This document shows, piece after piece, positions 1 through 6,640 of a DNA stretch of 9,649 nucleotides; position 1 is the first letter of the stretch; every line of letters begins with the position of its first letter. Position numbers and translations under genes: made by a program. A model generated the notes under the pieces. That model was given only the letters and a program-made list of their open reading frames with translations. It was not told the origin of the DNA and did no database searches. This DNA comes from Acidobacteriota bacterium (GTDB lineage Bacteria; Acidobacteriota; Terriglobia; Bryobacterales; Bryobacteraceae): NCBI GenBank assembly GCA_021788955.1, contig JAJYKC010000040.1:1-9649 (forward strand), given 5' to 3'.

Positions 1-534
1 GGGGGCGAGCGGGTGGGGGAGCACGAACGAACCGGGTCCGACTTCGATCGGCCGGTAGGCCGGCATCTGCTGGCCCTCCACATTCGGTTGGAAGCCTGTG
101 CACAACACGCCCGCGGCGTATGGCCCGCCGTAAATCCGCTCGTTTAACACCAGCCGGACGCCGACCCCGTCCTCGATCGGCGCCACCTGATACTCGAGAA
201 TCCGGGGCACTCCGCGCCCGCCATCTTGCAGAGAAAACGTCGATACGAAGCGCATGGACTGTGGCTGGCCCTCGAAAAACGTCACTTTCTGCGCCCCCGG
301 CGCGTCCGGACTATTCCCCAGGCATGGCGCCGACACCGGAACGAGCCCCGCGACTTGCTCTTCCATTACGCGCTCCGTGCCGGTAACGCGGCGGTTGTGC
401 ATCAGCCGGTCCTGCGATTTCTGCATCGCCTTGAACCCGGTGTCCATCGCCATCACCAGTCCGAGCGAGATCAAGGCCACCAGCGTCACCGCGATGACCA
501 CCTCGATCAGCGTGAATCCGCTTTCCCGCTTCAT
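1..534 (-). CDS. gspJ: Type II secretion minor pseudopilin GspJ (3' end beyond window)
   Basis: Reading the minus strand from the ATG at 534 gives 178 codons without a stop, so the C-terminus is missing at the left edge. The protein begins MKRESGFTLIEVVIAVTLVALI, a class III prepilin signal: a short basic leader, cleavage after G6, Phe at mature +1 and Glu at +5 (E11), then a hydrophobic helix to about residue 30. The remainder is a soluble pseudopilin domain with a beta-rich look. GspJ is a minor pseudopilin that, with GspI and GspK, forms the tip of the type II secretion pseudopilus in the inner membrane and periplasm. The gene is called J rather than another pseudopilin because it is last in the order E-F-G-H-I-J. 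Its ATG overlaps the gspI stop as ATGA (531-534), implying translational coupling. gspK and later genes are expected beyond the edge. Confidence 0.85.
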   Translation of the reverse strand, partial: MKRESGFTLIEVVIAVTLVALISLGLVMAMDTGFKAMQKSQDRLMHNRRVTGTERVMEEQVAGLVPVSAPCLGNSPDAPGAQKVTFFEGQPQSMRFVSTFSLQDGGRGVPRILEYQVAPIEDGVGVRLVLNERIYGGPYAAGVLCTGFQPNVEGQQMPAYRPIEVGPGSFVLPHPLAP

Positions 535-962
535 AGCTGGCCTGGGAACCCGGGCCGCGCGATCCGGTAGCCCGACAGCTTGTAGTTGCGCCGGTTCTGA
601 CCGTCCATCCACGACACTTCCACTTCCAGCCGCTCGATCACGCGCGTTCCAGGCGGCAGGTTCCCCGGCGGGGCTTCGAAGACGGTGGCCATCGCCCGCC
701 AGTTCACGGGGATGCCGCCGGTCACCGAGGGATCCCACGCCCCGTCGATTTCCGAGTTCACGGGCAATCCCGGCGCGACCAGCAACTCGTCCATCTTCTG
801 GCGCGCGAGCAGGGCCGCGCGGTCGGTCTCGGTGATTCGCGAGGCGTTGCGCAGCGAAGTGGTCAGCGCGCTCATCAGCGACACGGTGGCGATGCCCATG
901 ATCGCCGTAGCCACCAGCACCTCGAGCAGCGTAAAGCCGGCCGTGTGGTGGCGGTGTGTCAC
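531..962 (-). CDS. gspI: Type II secretion minor pseudopilin GspI
   Basis: This is a 143-aa protein. The prepilin signal reads TAGFTLLEVLVATAIMG: cleavage after G9, Phe at +1 and Glu at +5 (E14), followed by a hydrophobic helix to about residue 33. The segment around residues 50-61 (ALLARQKMDELL) is typical of GspI. After prepilin peptidase processing it joins GspJ and GspK in the pseudopilus tip complex. The start is GTG at 962, forming a GTGA overlap with the gspH stop. A strong ribosome binding site GGAGGA lies 6 nt upstream, and the next in-frame Met falls inside the hydrophobic helix, so GTG is the credible start. Length is usual for the family. The identity as GspI rather than another minor pseudopilin rests mainly on length and gene order. 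Confidence 0.88.
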   Translation of the reverse strand: MTHRHHTAGFTLLEVLVATAIMGIATVSLMSALTTSLRNASRITETDRAALLARQKMDELLVAPGLPVNSEIDGAWDPSVTGGIPVNWRAMATVFEAPPGNLPPGTRVIERLEVEVSWMDGQNRRNYKLSGYRIARPGFPGQL

Positions 963-1468
963 TGCGAGTCCTCCGCTGTCTGCGCCTTTGGATTCGAGAT
1001 CGCCGGCACGCCGGTGATCGGATCCACCTGTACTTGCCGTTCGTCGCCGCGGAGGTTCTTCAGCAGGAAGCCGATCGCCGGCGTTGCGCCGCCCGGATAG
1101 AGAATGAAGTCGCGCGGCGGATTCGGCACGGTTCCGTCAGGCTCGATGGGCGCCGGGAGGACGGCCGCGATCGTCACGCCGCCGGAGAGAGTCAACTGCC
1201 GGTCAAATGCGCCGTTCAGCGAGCGGGCGCGGATTTTGTTTTCGGCCGGCGCCACCAGGAACTCCACGACTTCTTCCCGGCGCTCGGCGCGGTTCATGCC
1301 GGCATTGAGCAGCGAACTGATCCCACGCGCGGCCGAGTTCAGACGCATCGATTCCAGCCCCGCGCTCACGGCCGGAAAACTGATCCCCGCCATCAGCGCG
1401 ATCAACAGCGTCACGATCATCATTTCGATGAGCGTGATGCCGCGCTCGCTGTGCCGGGCTTCAGTCAT
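959..1468 (-). CDS. gspH: Type II secretion minor pseudopilin GspH
   Basis: This is a 169-aa protein. The prepilin signal is SERGITLIEMMIVTLLIALM: cleavage after G10, Ile (not Phe) at +1 and Glu at +5 (E15), then a hydrophobic helix to about residue 31. The C-terminal part (residues about 121-155), with FILYPGGATP and later RQVQVDPITGVP, resembles the end of the GspH/FimT fold, where a beta strand is followed by a V-D-P-x-T-G turn. GspH is a minor pseudopilin linking the GspG-built shaft to the IJK tip. The ATG at 1468 lies inside the end of gspG (8-nt overlap), and its stop overlaps the gspI start. A GGAAG sits almost against the ATG, closer than optimal, so coupling to gspG translation is likely to matter. 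Confidence 0.88.
   Translation of the reverse strand: MTEARHSERGITLIEMMIVTLLIALMAGISFPAVSAGLESMRLNSAARGISSLLNAGMNRAERREEVVEFLVAPAENKIRARSLNGAFDRQLTLSGGVTIAAVLPAPIEPDGTVPNPPRDFILYPGGATPAIGFLLKNLRGDERQVQVDPITGVPAISNPKAQTAEDSQ
969..974 (-). promoter_or_regulatory. Strong Shine-Dalgarno deciding the GTG start of gspI
   Basis: On the minus strand GGAGGA lies inside the last codons of gspH, 6 nt before the GTG at 962-960. It supports the non-ATG start and shows that gspI can be initiated independently even though its start overlaps the gspH stop. Confidence 0.75.
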
Positions 1469-1898
1469 TCTTCCAGTTCACGATGTCGGCGTTGTTGCCG
1501 TCCCCACCGGGCTGCCGGTCTCCGCCGTAGCTGATCACATCCGGCTCGTCGCCGTGATCGCCAGGGTACTTGTAGACGTACGGGGTGCCCCACGGATCGT
1601 TCGGGATGTCCTGCGGCAGATACGGCCCGGCCCAGTTCACAGCGCCTTCCGGCTTCACGCGGAGCGCTTGCAGGCCCTGCTCCGTGGTCGGATACCCGCC
1701 GGTGTCCAGCTTATAGGCGCCCAGCGCCGTCATGAACGAATTAATCTGTGCGTGCGCCGACACCCGCCGTGCCTTATCCGCCTGACCCATCATCCTCGGC
1801 ACGACCAGCGCCGCGAACAGCGCGATGATCGTTACTACCACGAGCATCTCAATCAGCGTGACGCCCGCTTCTGAGCATCTTTTCCTTCTCGGTTTCAT
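1461..1898 (-). CDS. gspG: Type II secretion major pseudopilin GspG
   Basis: This is a 145-aa protein, the usual length. The leader ends at G12, followed by VTLIEMLVVVTIIALFAALV with Glu at +5 (E17) and Val instead of the usual Phe at +1. The C-terminus carries the hallmark GspG block: DPWGTPYVYKYPGDHG (101-116), then D120, S123 and D127 in the calcium-binding loop pattern, and a GG-DG-ADIVNW tail. This block separates type II secretion GspG from type IV pilins. GspG polymerises into the periplasmic pseudopilus shaft and needs the bound calcium for stability. A good ribosome binding site, GGGAGG (1906-1911), is 7 nt before the ATG. The gene follows a 94-nt spacer with a strong hairpin, unlike the tight joins elsewhere in the operon, which may help set a higher level for this most abundant component. 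Confidence 0.96.
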   Translation of the reverse strand: MKPRRKRCSEAGVTLIEMLVVVTIIALFAALVVPRMMGQADKARRVSAHAQINSFMTALGAYKLDTGGYPTTEQGLQALRVKPEGAVNWAGPYLPQDIPNDPWGTPYVYKYPGDHGDEPDVISYGGDRQPGGDGNNADIVNWKND

Positions 1899-1929
1899 TC
1901 ACCCGCCTCCCAGATCTCCACTTAACATC

Positions 1930-1992
1930 GCGCACAACGCAGCGCGGCGCGGGCCCTGACTGGCCCACTGGAACGCGCCCCGCGCTGTGCGC
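1930..1992 (-). promoter_or_regulatory. Intra-operon hairpin between gspF and gspG
   Basis: An interrupted inverted repeat directly follows the gspF stop codon. 1930-1935 (GCGCAC on plus) is complementary to 1987-1992, and 1941-1947 (AGCGCGG) to 1980-1986, with a 5-nt bulge at 1936-1940. CGCG at 1948-1951 can pair with 1974-1977. As a separate smaller hairpin, GGGCC at 1951-1955 can pair with GGCCC at 1962-1966. No U run follows on the minus strand, so a plain intrinsic terminator is unlikely. It could be an mRNA processing or stability element, or an attenuator separating gspE-F from the pseudopilin genes. The pairing is read from the sequence; the function is inference. Confidence 0.5.
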
Positions 1993-3204
1993 TTACATTG
2001 CGACATCGTTCATGCTTGTAATTGCAAGCAAAATGCTCAACACGAGCACGCCGACGATCAATCCCATTATCAATATCACCAGCGGCTCGAATAGAGACGT
2101 AAACCGCTTGATTGCGGTCCGCGTCTCGCTTTCGTAGATGTCTGCCATCCGTGCGAACATCTGGTCCAGCCGCCCGGTTTCCTCGCCGACGCTCACCAGG
2201 TGCCCGGCCAGCGGCGGGAACTCGCCGACACGCTGCATCGGGACGGAGAGCCCTTCGCCGCGCTTGACGCCTTGCGCCACGCGATCGAGCGACCCCGCGA
2301 TCCGCCGGTTGTTCATAATCGCGCCGGCAATGCCGATCGACTGCACCAGCGGCACGCTGTTGGCGACCAGCGTCGCCATGGCACGGGCGAACCGCGCCGT
2401 CTCGGCTTTTCGAAGCGCGTCGCCCAGCACCGGCACCTTCAACCGGAATGTATCCCACCAGAGCCGCCCGTCGCGCGTGCCGATATAGGCGCGCAGCGCG
2501 ATTCCCGCCGCGAGCACGCCGCCCGAGACCCACAACCCGTAGGCCCGCAGCAGAGCGCTCGCCTCGATCAACATCTTCGTCGGCAGCGGCATCGCCACCC
2601 GCGAATCCTGGAAAACCTGCGCGAACCGCGGCACGACAAAATTCAGCAAGACCGTGATGGATGCCACGCCCACCAACGCCAGAAGCGCCGGATACACCAT
2701 CGAGGAAACGATGTAGCTCTGCAGGTCGTCTTTCGTTCTCTCGAACTCAGCGAGCCTCTCAAACACGACTGCCAGCGAGCCGCTCGCCTCGCCAGCCCGC
2801 ACCATGTTCAGATACAGGCTCGAGAAGTACTCCGGATGGGTGCCCAGGCTGTCTGCCAGCGACCGGCCGCCCTTCAGCACGCGTAGGATATCGATCAGCA
2901 CGCCCTTAAACACAGGCCGCTCGGTCAGCTCGGTCGTGATGGCGAGCGCCCGGTCCAGCGGGATGCCCGCATTGAGCAGCGTCGACAATTCCTGCGTGAA
3001 ATACAGCACGTCGCGGCGCCGCCCGCCGCCGAACGACGGCAACTTCAACTCGAAGCCGCGCTTCTGTTCCCTCAGCCCGACGTAGACGGGCGTCAGCCCC
3101 TGCTTGCGCAACTCCTGCGCCACTCGCCGGTCGTTTTCCCCGGTGAGCGTGCCGGTCCGCACCTTGCCATCCGAGCCAACCGCCTTGAAGTAATAACTCG
3201 TCAT
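1993..3204 (-). CDS. gspF: Type II secretion inner-membrane platform protein GspF
   Basis: This is a 403-aa polytopic membrane protein, a typical GspF length. The N-terminal cytoplasmic part (residues 1-65) is followed by two homologous T2SSF helical domains at about 68-190 and 271-393. Each carries the family pattern: LSTLLNAGIPLDRAL in the first repeat and MATLVANSVPLVQSI in the second, then VRAGEASGSL and VSVGEETGRL. Hydrophobic segments lie near 166-190, 222-240 and 373-396, matching the expected three transmembrane helices. GspF forms the core of the inner-membrane assembly platform, contacts the GspE ATPase and GspL, and promotes pseudopilus growth. It starts 21 nt after the gspE stop; no strong ribosome binding site is evident there. 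PilC of type IV pili belongs to the same family; the neighbours decide for GspF. Confidence 0.96.
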   Translation of the reverse strand: MTSYYFKAVGSDGKVRTGTLTGENDRRVAQELRKQGLTPVYVGLREQKRGFELKLPSFGGGRRRDVLYFTQELSTLLNAGIPLDRALAITTELTERPVFKGVLIDILRVLKGGRSLADSLGTHPEYFSSLYLNMVRAGEASGSLAVVFERLAEFERTKDDLQSYIVSSMVYPALLALVGVASITVLLNFVVPRFAQVFQDSRVAMPLPTKMLIEASALLRAYGLWVSGGVLAAGIALRAYIGTRDGRLWWDTFRLKVPVLGDALRKAETARFARAMATLVANSVPLVQSIGIAGAIMNNRRIAGSLDRVAQGVKRGEGLSVPMQRVGEFPPLAGHLVSVGEETGRLDQMFARMADIYESETRTAIKRFTSLFEPLVILIMGLIVGVLVLSILLAITSMNDVAM

Positions 3205-3225
3205 CGCTTCGCCGCCGTGCGCCGC

Positions 3226-4863
3226 TTAGAACTCCTGCGTCACCCGCATCACTTCCTCCGGCGTCGTCACCCCCTGCGACACTTTCAGCCAGCCGTCCTC
3301 GCGCAGGCTTCGCATCCCGTTGCGCCGCGCCGCCGCCGTGATTTTCGCCGCGTCCTCGTTGTGCATGATGCTTGAGCGGATCTCTTCGTTCAGCTCCATC
3401 ATTTCGAAGATCCCGACTCGCCCAAGAAACCCGCTGCCAAAACAGCGCTCGCATCCGGCGCCGCGGAAGGTTGGCACCGGATCACCGGAAGGCGACATAC
3501 GCGGTTTCGCCGATTCCTTGCAGTCCGGGCAGATGGTCCGCACCAGGCGCTGCGCCAGCACGCCCACCAGTGACGACGTGATGAGGTAATTCTCCACGCC
3601 CATGTCGGTCAGGCGCGTGATCGCGCTGGGCGCGTCGTTGGTGTGGAGCGTCGAATAAACAAAGTGGCCGGTGAGCGCGGAGCGAATGGCCACGTCCGCC
3701 GTTTCGCGGTCACGGATTTCGCCGACCATGATCACATCCGGATCCTGGCGCACGATGTGCCGCAGACCGGCGGCGAACGTCAACCCGATCTGCGGATTCA
3801 CGTGAATCTGATTGATCCCGTCCATCTGGTATTCCACCGGGTCTTCGATCGTGATGATCTTGCGTTCGGTGCCGTTGATGCGCTTCAGCGCCGAGTACAG
3901 CGTCGTCGATTTGCCGCTGCCCGTCGGTCCGGTGACCATGAAAATGCCGTGCGGCATTTGCGTGTAATGCTCCATGCGCTCAAGCATGTGCCTGTCGAAG
4001 CCCAGACGGCCGAGGTCGTAGAAGTCGCCCGCCGAGCGGTCGAGCAGGCGCATCACAACGCTCTCGCCGTACAGAGTGGGCAGCGTCGAGACGCGGAGAT
4101 CTACCTCGCGCCCGAGCGTCTTCACCTTAATGCGCCCGTCCTGCGGCAGTCTCCGCTCGGCGATGTTGAGCTTTGCCATGAGCTTCACGCGCGAGATGAT
4201 CGCCGCCTTCAACTCGCGCGGCGGAGCCTCCTGGTTGTAAAGCACGCCGTCGATCCGGAAGCGGACGCGAAATTCTTTCTCAAACGGTTCGATGTGAATG
4301 TCGCTGGCACGCTTCTCCACTGCCTGCGCGATCATCGCGTTCACCAGGCGGATCACCGGCGCCTCGCTCGCCATGTCGCGCAACTGCTCGAGGTCCTGCG
4401 ACGCTTCGGCGTCTTCGCCGAAATCCATCTCGCCGGCACGCGCGCTCTCGCCGTAATACTTGTCGATCGCGTCGAGGATCTCCTGCTCGGAAGCCAGCGC
4501 CGGCAGCACCTTCAAACCGGTTGATGTCTTTACGGCAGCGATCGTCTCGAAATCGAGCGGATCGGCCATCGCCAGATGCAGCGACGTGCCTTCTACGGCC
4601 AGCGGCAGGCAGCGAAACTGGCGCAGGAAGCGCGCCGACAGCGCCTCGGTCTCCGGCGTCACCGCGGGTGGCGCGTCGATGGCCACCAGAGGCACCTGCA
4701 ACTGCTCGCTCAGCACTCCGAGCACGTCGCGCAGGGCCACGAAGCCGAGGTCTACCAGAATCCGGCCCAGCTTCTCGCCGCGCTCCTTCTGCAACTCGAG
4801 CGCCCGCTCGAGATCGTCCTGCGTAATCAGGCGCCGTTCGATCAGCGCCTCGCCGAGACGCAT
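3226..4863 (-). CDS. gspE: Type II secretion ATPase GspE with tandem MshEN-type N-terminus
   Basis: This 545-aa cytoplasmic ATPase powers pseudopilus assembly on the GspL/GspF platform. Visible motifs are Walker A GPTGSGKST (312-320), the Asp box around ITIEDPVEY (337-345), Walker B DPDVIMVGE (374-382), the His box starting at H407 (HTND), arginine-rich RDRETADVAIR (384-394), and two CxxC pairs (C445/C448 and C471/C474) that bind zinc in this family. Residues 2-25 and 31-54 are two 24-residue repeats of the form (R/K)LGxxL...(I/V)....L...L..Q separated by 5 residues, the layout of MshEN c-di-GMP-binding domains. Motif 1 has Arg11 where Gly is usual. The start has a strong AGGAG (4869-4873) 5 nt upstream and shares one base with the preceding stop (TAATG). 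PilB/MshE-type ATPases are the alternative; the pseudopilin neighbours favour GspE. Confidence 0.96.
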   Translation of the reverse strand: MRLGEALIERRLITQDDLERALELQKERGEKLGRILVDLGFVALRDVLGVLSEQLQVPLVAIDAPPAVTPETEALSARFLRQFRCLPLAVEGTSLHLAMADPLDFETIAAVKTSTGLKVLPALASEQEILDAIDKYYGESARAGEMDFGEDAEASQDLEQLRDMASEAPVIRLVNAMIAQAVEKRASDIHIEPFEKEFRVRFRIDGVLYNQEAPPRELKAAIISRVKLMAKLNIAERRLPQDGRIKVKTLGREVDLRVSTLPTLYGESVVMRLLDRSAGDFYDLGRLGFDRHMLERMEHYTQMPHGIFMVTGPTGSGKSTTLYSALKRINGTERKIITIEDPVEYQMDGINQIHVNPQIGLTFAAGLRHIVRQDPDVIMVGEIRDRETADVAIRSALTGHFVYSTLHTNDAPSAITRLTDMGVENYLITSSLVGVLAQRLVRTICPDCKESAKPRMSPSGDPVPTFRGAGCERCFGSGFLGRVGIFEMMELNEEIRSSIMHNEDAAKITAAARRNGMRSLREDGWLKVSQGVTTPEEVMRVTQEF

Positions 4864-5405
4864 TAAAACTCCTGTTCCTTCACCGCCACCGCGATCTGCC
4901 CGCTGCGCTGCCCTTCGACCAGCTTGCCCCGTTCGCCGGTCATCACGATCTGCGACGGAATCCCGTCGCGCGTCTCCCAGGGATGCTTAGTCAGGGTCAC
5001 CGCGAGCACGACATTCTCCGCCATCGGCTGGGTGTCAAGCGACGCCGCTACACCGGCGAGCATCTGCTGCATTTGGGTCTTTAATCTCGGCAACCGCTCA
5101 AGCATCATCTTGCGGTGCGTTGCCGCATCCTGCGGGGTAATGGTCTGGTGGAACGGACTGATGCCTGGTGACGGCGCCAGGTCCACTTCGACCGTGAAGA
5201 CCGTTCCGAAGCCCGTCAAATAGACGCCTCGCGCCGGGCCGAGAAGCAGAAACGGATCCTGAGGCCACAGCGCCGCGATCTCGTGGTTCAGCCCGCGCTC
5301 GGCCGCTTCGATGCTCGCTCGCGCCACCGGCCCCTGGGCGCCCACCGACCCGGCCAGGACCACCGCAGTCGCCAGGCAAGCCAGCACGACCCACTTCGGT
5401 TTCAT
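4863..5405 (-). CDS. Exported protein of unknown function in the sigma/T2SS operon
   Basis: I do not recognise this 180-aa protein as a named family. Residues 1-23 (MKPKWVVLACLATAVVLAGS onward) form a Sec-type signal peptide with likely cleavage after VGA or AQG. No Cys follows at a lipobox position, so it is predicted soluble in the periplasm or secreted. The mature part has a G-Y/F-G strand (YLTGFGTVFTVEVDL, 62-76), an ISPF motif, a helix with paired basic/hydrophobic residues (about 92-118) and a later strand VVLAVTLTKHPWE. There are no obvious catalytic residues. Its ATG overlaps the anti-sigma stop (ATGA) and its TAA overlaps the gspE ATG, so it is locked between the regulators and the machine. 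A role as a periplasmic input to the anti-sigma factor or an accessory of the secreton is possible but inferred from position only. Confidence 0.75.
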   Translation of the reverse strand: MKPKWVVLACLATAVVLAGSVGAQGPVARASIEAAERGLNHEIAALWPQDPFLLLGPARGVYLTGFGTVFTVEVDLAPSPGISPFHQTITPQDAATHRKMMLERLPRLKTQMQQMLAGVAASLDTQPMAENVVLAVTLTKHPWETRDGIPSQIVMTGERGKLVEGQRSGQIAVAVKEQEF

Positions 5406-5995
5406 TGCGTCACCCCTGCCGGCGCGGGACCGTCGTTCTGCGCCAGCACGCGCGCCACGCGCTTGTAGAGAATTTCGCTATTTTCATCGAAGGCGATCAG
5501 GTCCGCGCGCCGCTGCTCCGCGAATCGCTTCTCGCTGGCCGCCAGCAGCACCGCTGTCTTCTCCCGGTCCTGTGCTTCTACGTTAGCCACCGCCTGCGTC
5601 ACAGCCGCATGCACCCGCGCATCGAGTTTTTGCTGGATCTGGTGCGCTACCCGTGCCTCGATCGCCGCCTGATCCACGCGCGCCGCCGGCCGCGTCATCG
5701 CGCCATGCGCCACAATTGCCGCAGCGAGCAAACCTGCCGCAGCCAGCCCATACGCCGGGTGCGGGGCAAGAAGCCGACGCCACCAACTCGGCTCAAACAC
5801 CTGGTCGGAGACGAAGGCGATCCGCCGCGGCGGCTCCTCCTCCCGGAGCGTCATCAGTGCCGCATGCGCCGCGCGCAGCCGGCCGAGTTCCTCCCGGCAG
5901 GCCGAGCACTCCCGTATATGCGCGTTCACCGCGCCGCGCTCGGCGGACGTCGCTTCGCCCAGCACATAGCCTTTCAGATCAACATCGCAATCCAT
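5402..5995 (-). CDS. Membrane anti-sigma factor with zinc-finger (ZAS-type) domain
   Basis: Taken from the ATG at 5995, this is a 197-aa protein. The N-terminal cytoplasmic part holds H26-x3-C30-x2-C33 (HIRECSAC), the zinc-binding anti-sigma signature, preceded by a helix ending GEAT. One transmembrane helix lies at about 80-100 (PAYGLAAAGLLAAAIVAHG). The region beyond it, about 100-185, is Ala/Gln/Glu/Arg-rich and probably a periplasmic coiled coil. Such proteins hold their partner ECF sigma factor inactive at the membrane until a signal releases it. The start is chosen because GAGG (6003-6006) lies 7 nt upstream, only 2 nt separate it from the sigma stop, and a longer in-frame reading up to 6091 would overlap the sigma gene with a composition unlike the family. 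The signal is unknown; no site-1 protease site can be read from the sequence. Confidence 0.88.
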   Translation of the reverse strand: MDCDVDLKGYVLGEATSAERGAVNAHIRECSACREELGRLRAAHAALMTLREEEPPRRIAFVSDQVFEPSWWRRLLAPHPAYGLAAAGLLAAAIVAHGAMTRPAARVDQAAIEARVAHQIQQKLDARVHAAVTQAVANVEAQDREKTAVLLAASEKRFAEQRRADLIAFDENSEILYKRVARVLAQNDGPAPAGVTQ

Positions 5996-5997
5996 CT

Positions 5998-6546
5998 TCA
6001 AACCTCGCGTTGCGCGCCCGCCGGAGCGAGCGCGATCTTCAGCAGATCGAGAGCCGTGTAAACCCGGCTCTTGATCGTCGACACCGGACAACCCAGGATC
6101 TCCGCCATTTCCTCAAACTTGAAGCCCTGGTAAACCTTCAGCAAAACCGCCTCGCGCTGATCGTCCGACAGCCGTTTCAGCGCCGATTCGACCGCCAGGC
6201 TGAGTTCGGCGGGAAACAGCCTTCCGCTCTCGTGTCCAAATGACGGGTCGACCGTAATTTCCGTCTCCGGCCGCGCCTTCCTTAGCAGCGAATGCGCCTC
6301 GTTGTGCGCGATCCGGAACAGCCACGAGCCGAACTTCTCGGCTTCTTCGAGCTTCTTCAGGTTCTGATACGCCTTCAGAAACACTTCCTGGCTCACGTCG
6401 AGCGCGTCCTCGCGGTTGCGCGTCAGCCTTACCAGGTAGTTGAAGATCCGCCTCTCCCATCGGGACACCAGGAGGTTATAGGCGTCTACATCGCCGCGCC
6501 GCGCCTTCTGGATAAGGTCGCGGTCTTCTACCTCCCGAAAAATCAA
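5998..6546 (-). CDS. ECF-family RNA polymerase sigma factor (TTG start)
   Basis: This is a 182-aa sigma-70 family protein of the extracytoplasmic function group. Region 2 spans about residues 22-92: DALDVSQEVFLKAYQ (47-61) is the core-binding and -10 recognition helix pair, and FGSWLFRIAHNEAHSLLRK (72-90) follows. Region 4 spans about 115-170, with LSDDQREAVLLKVYQG and the helix-turn-helix FEEMAEILGCPVSTIKSRVY (144-163) that reads the -35 element. Region 3 is absent, as expected for ECF. The start is TTG at 6546: no ATG or GTG lies upstream in frame before a stop codon, and GGAG sits 7 nt before the TTG. It is the first gene of the unit leading into the anti-sigma and gsp genes, so it probably controls its own operon and perhaps exported substrates. 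The target promoter sequence is unknown. Confidence 0.95.
   Translation of the reverse strand: MIFREVEDRDLIQKARRGDVDAYNLLVSRWERRIFNYLVRLTRNREDALDVSQEVFLKAYQNLKKLEEAEKFGSWLFRIAHNEAHSLLRKARPETEITVDPSFGHESGRLFPAELSLAVESALKRLSDDQREAVLLKVYQGFKFEEMAEILGCPVSTIKSRVYTALDLLKIALAPAGAQREV
6003..6006 (-). promoter_or_regulatory. Shine-Dalgarno deciding the anti-sigma start at 5995
   Basis: GAGG on the minus strand sits at the very end of the sigma gene, 7 nt before the ATG at 5995-5993. It favours this start over the longer reading frame beginning at 6091. Confidence 0.6.
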
Positions 6547-6553
6547 TCTGATT

Positions 6554-6557
6554 CTCC
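6554..6557 (-). promoter_or_regulatory. Shine-Dalgarno supporting the TTG start of the sigma gene
   Basis: GGAG on the minus strand lies 7 nt before TTG at 6546-6544. With no alternative ATG or GTG in frame upstream, this supports TTG initiation, which usually lowers translation. Confidence 0.6.
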
Positions 6558-6612
6558 AATCCTCAAGACGCTGGCGGGCCGGGAAAAGCCGAACCTGTGC
6601 GCCGTCTGGGTT

Positions 6613-6640
6613 ATTTTCTTCACTCTAGCGCTGCCGGCAA
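6613..6640 (-). promoter_or_regulatory. Weak sigma-70-like promoter candidate for the sigma/gsp operon
   Basis: On the minus strand TTGCCG (6640-6635), 16 nt, then GAAAAT (6618-6613) match the -35 and -10 consensus at 4 of 6 positions each. Transcription would begin about 60 nt before the sigma TTG. Matches of this quality arise easily by chance; an ECF-type promoter for autoregulation could not be identified with confidence either. Confidence 0.2.

Noticed and set aside
3643..4524. Plus-strand frame of 293 codons opposite gspE.
   Set aside because: It lies wholly within gspE, is His/Arg-rich in the way antisense shadows of GC-rich genes are, and has no recognisable domain.
5402..6091. Longer anti-sigma reading frame starting at 6091.
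   Set aside because: The extra 32 residues overlap the sigma gene and lack family features; ATG at 5995 has a well-spaced GAGG and the ZAS domain begins right after it.
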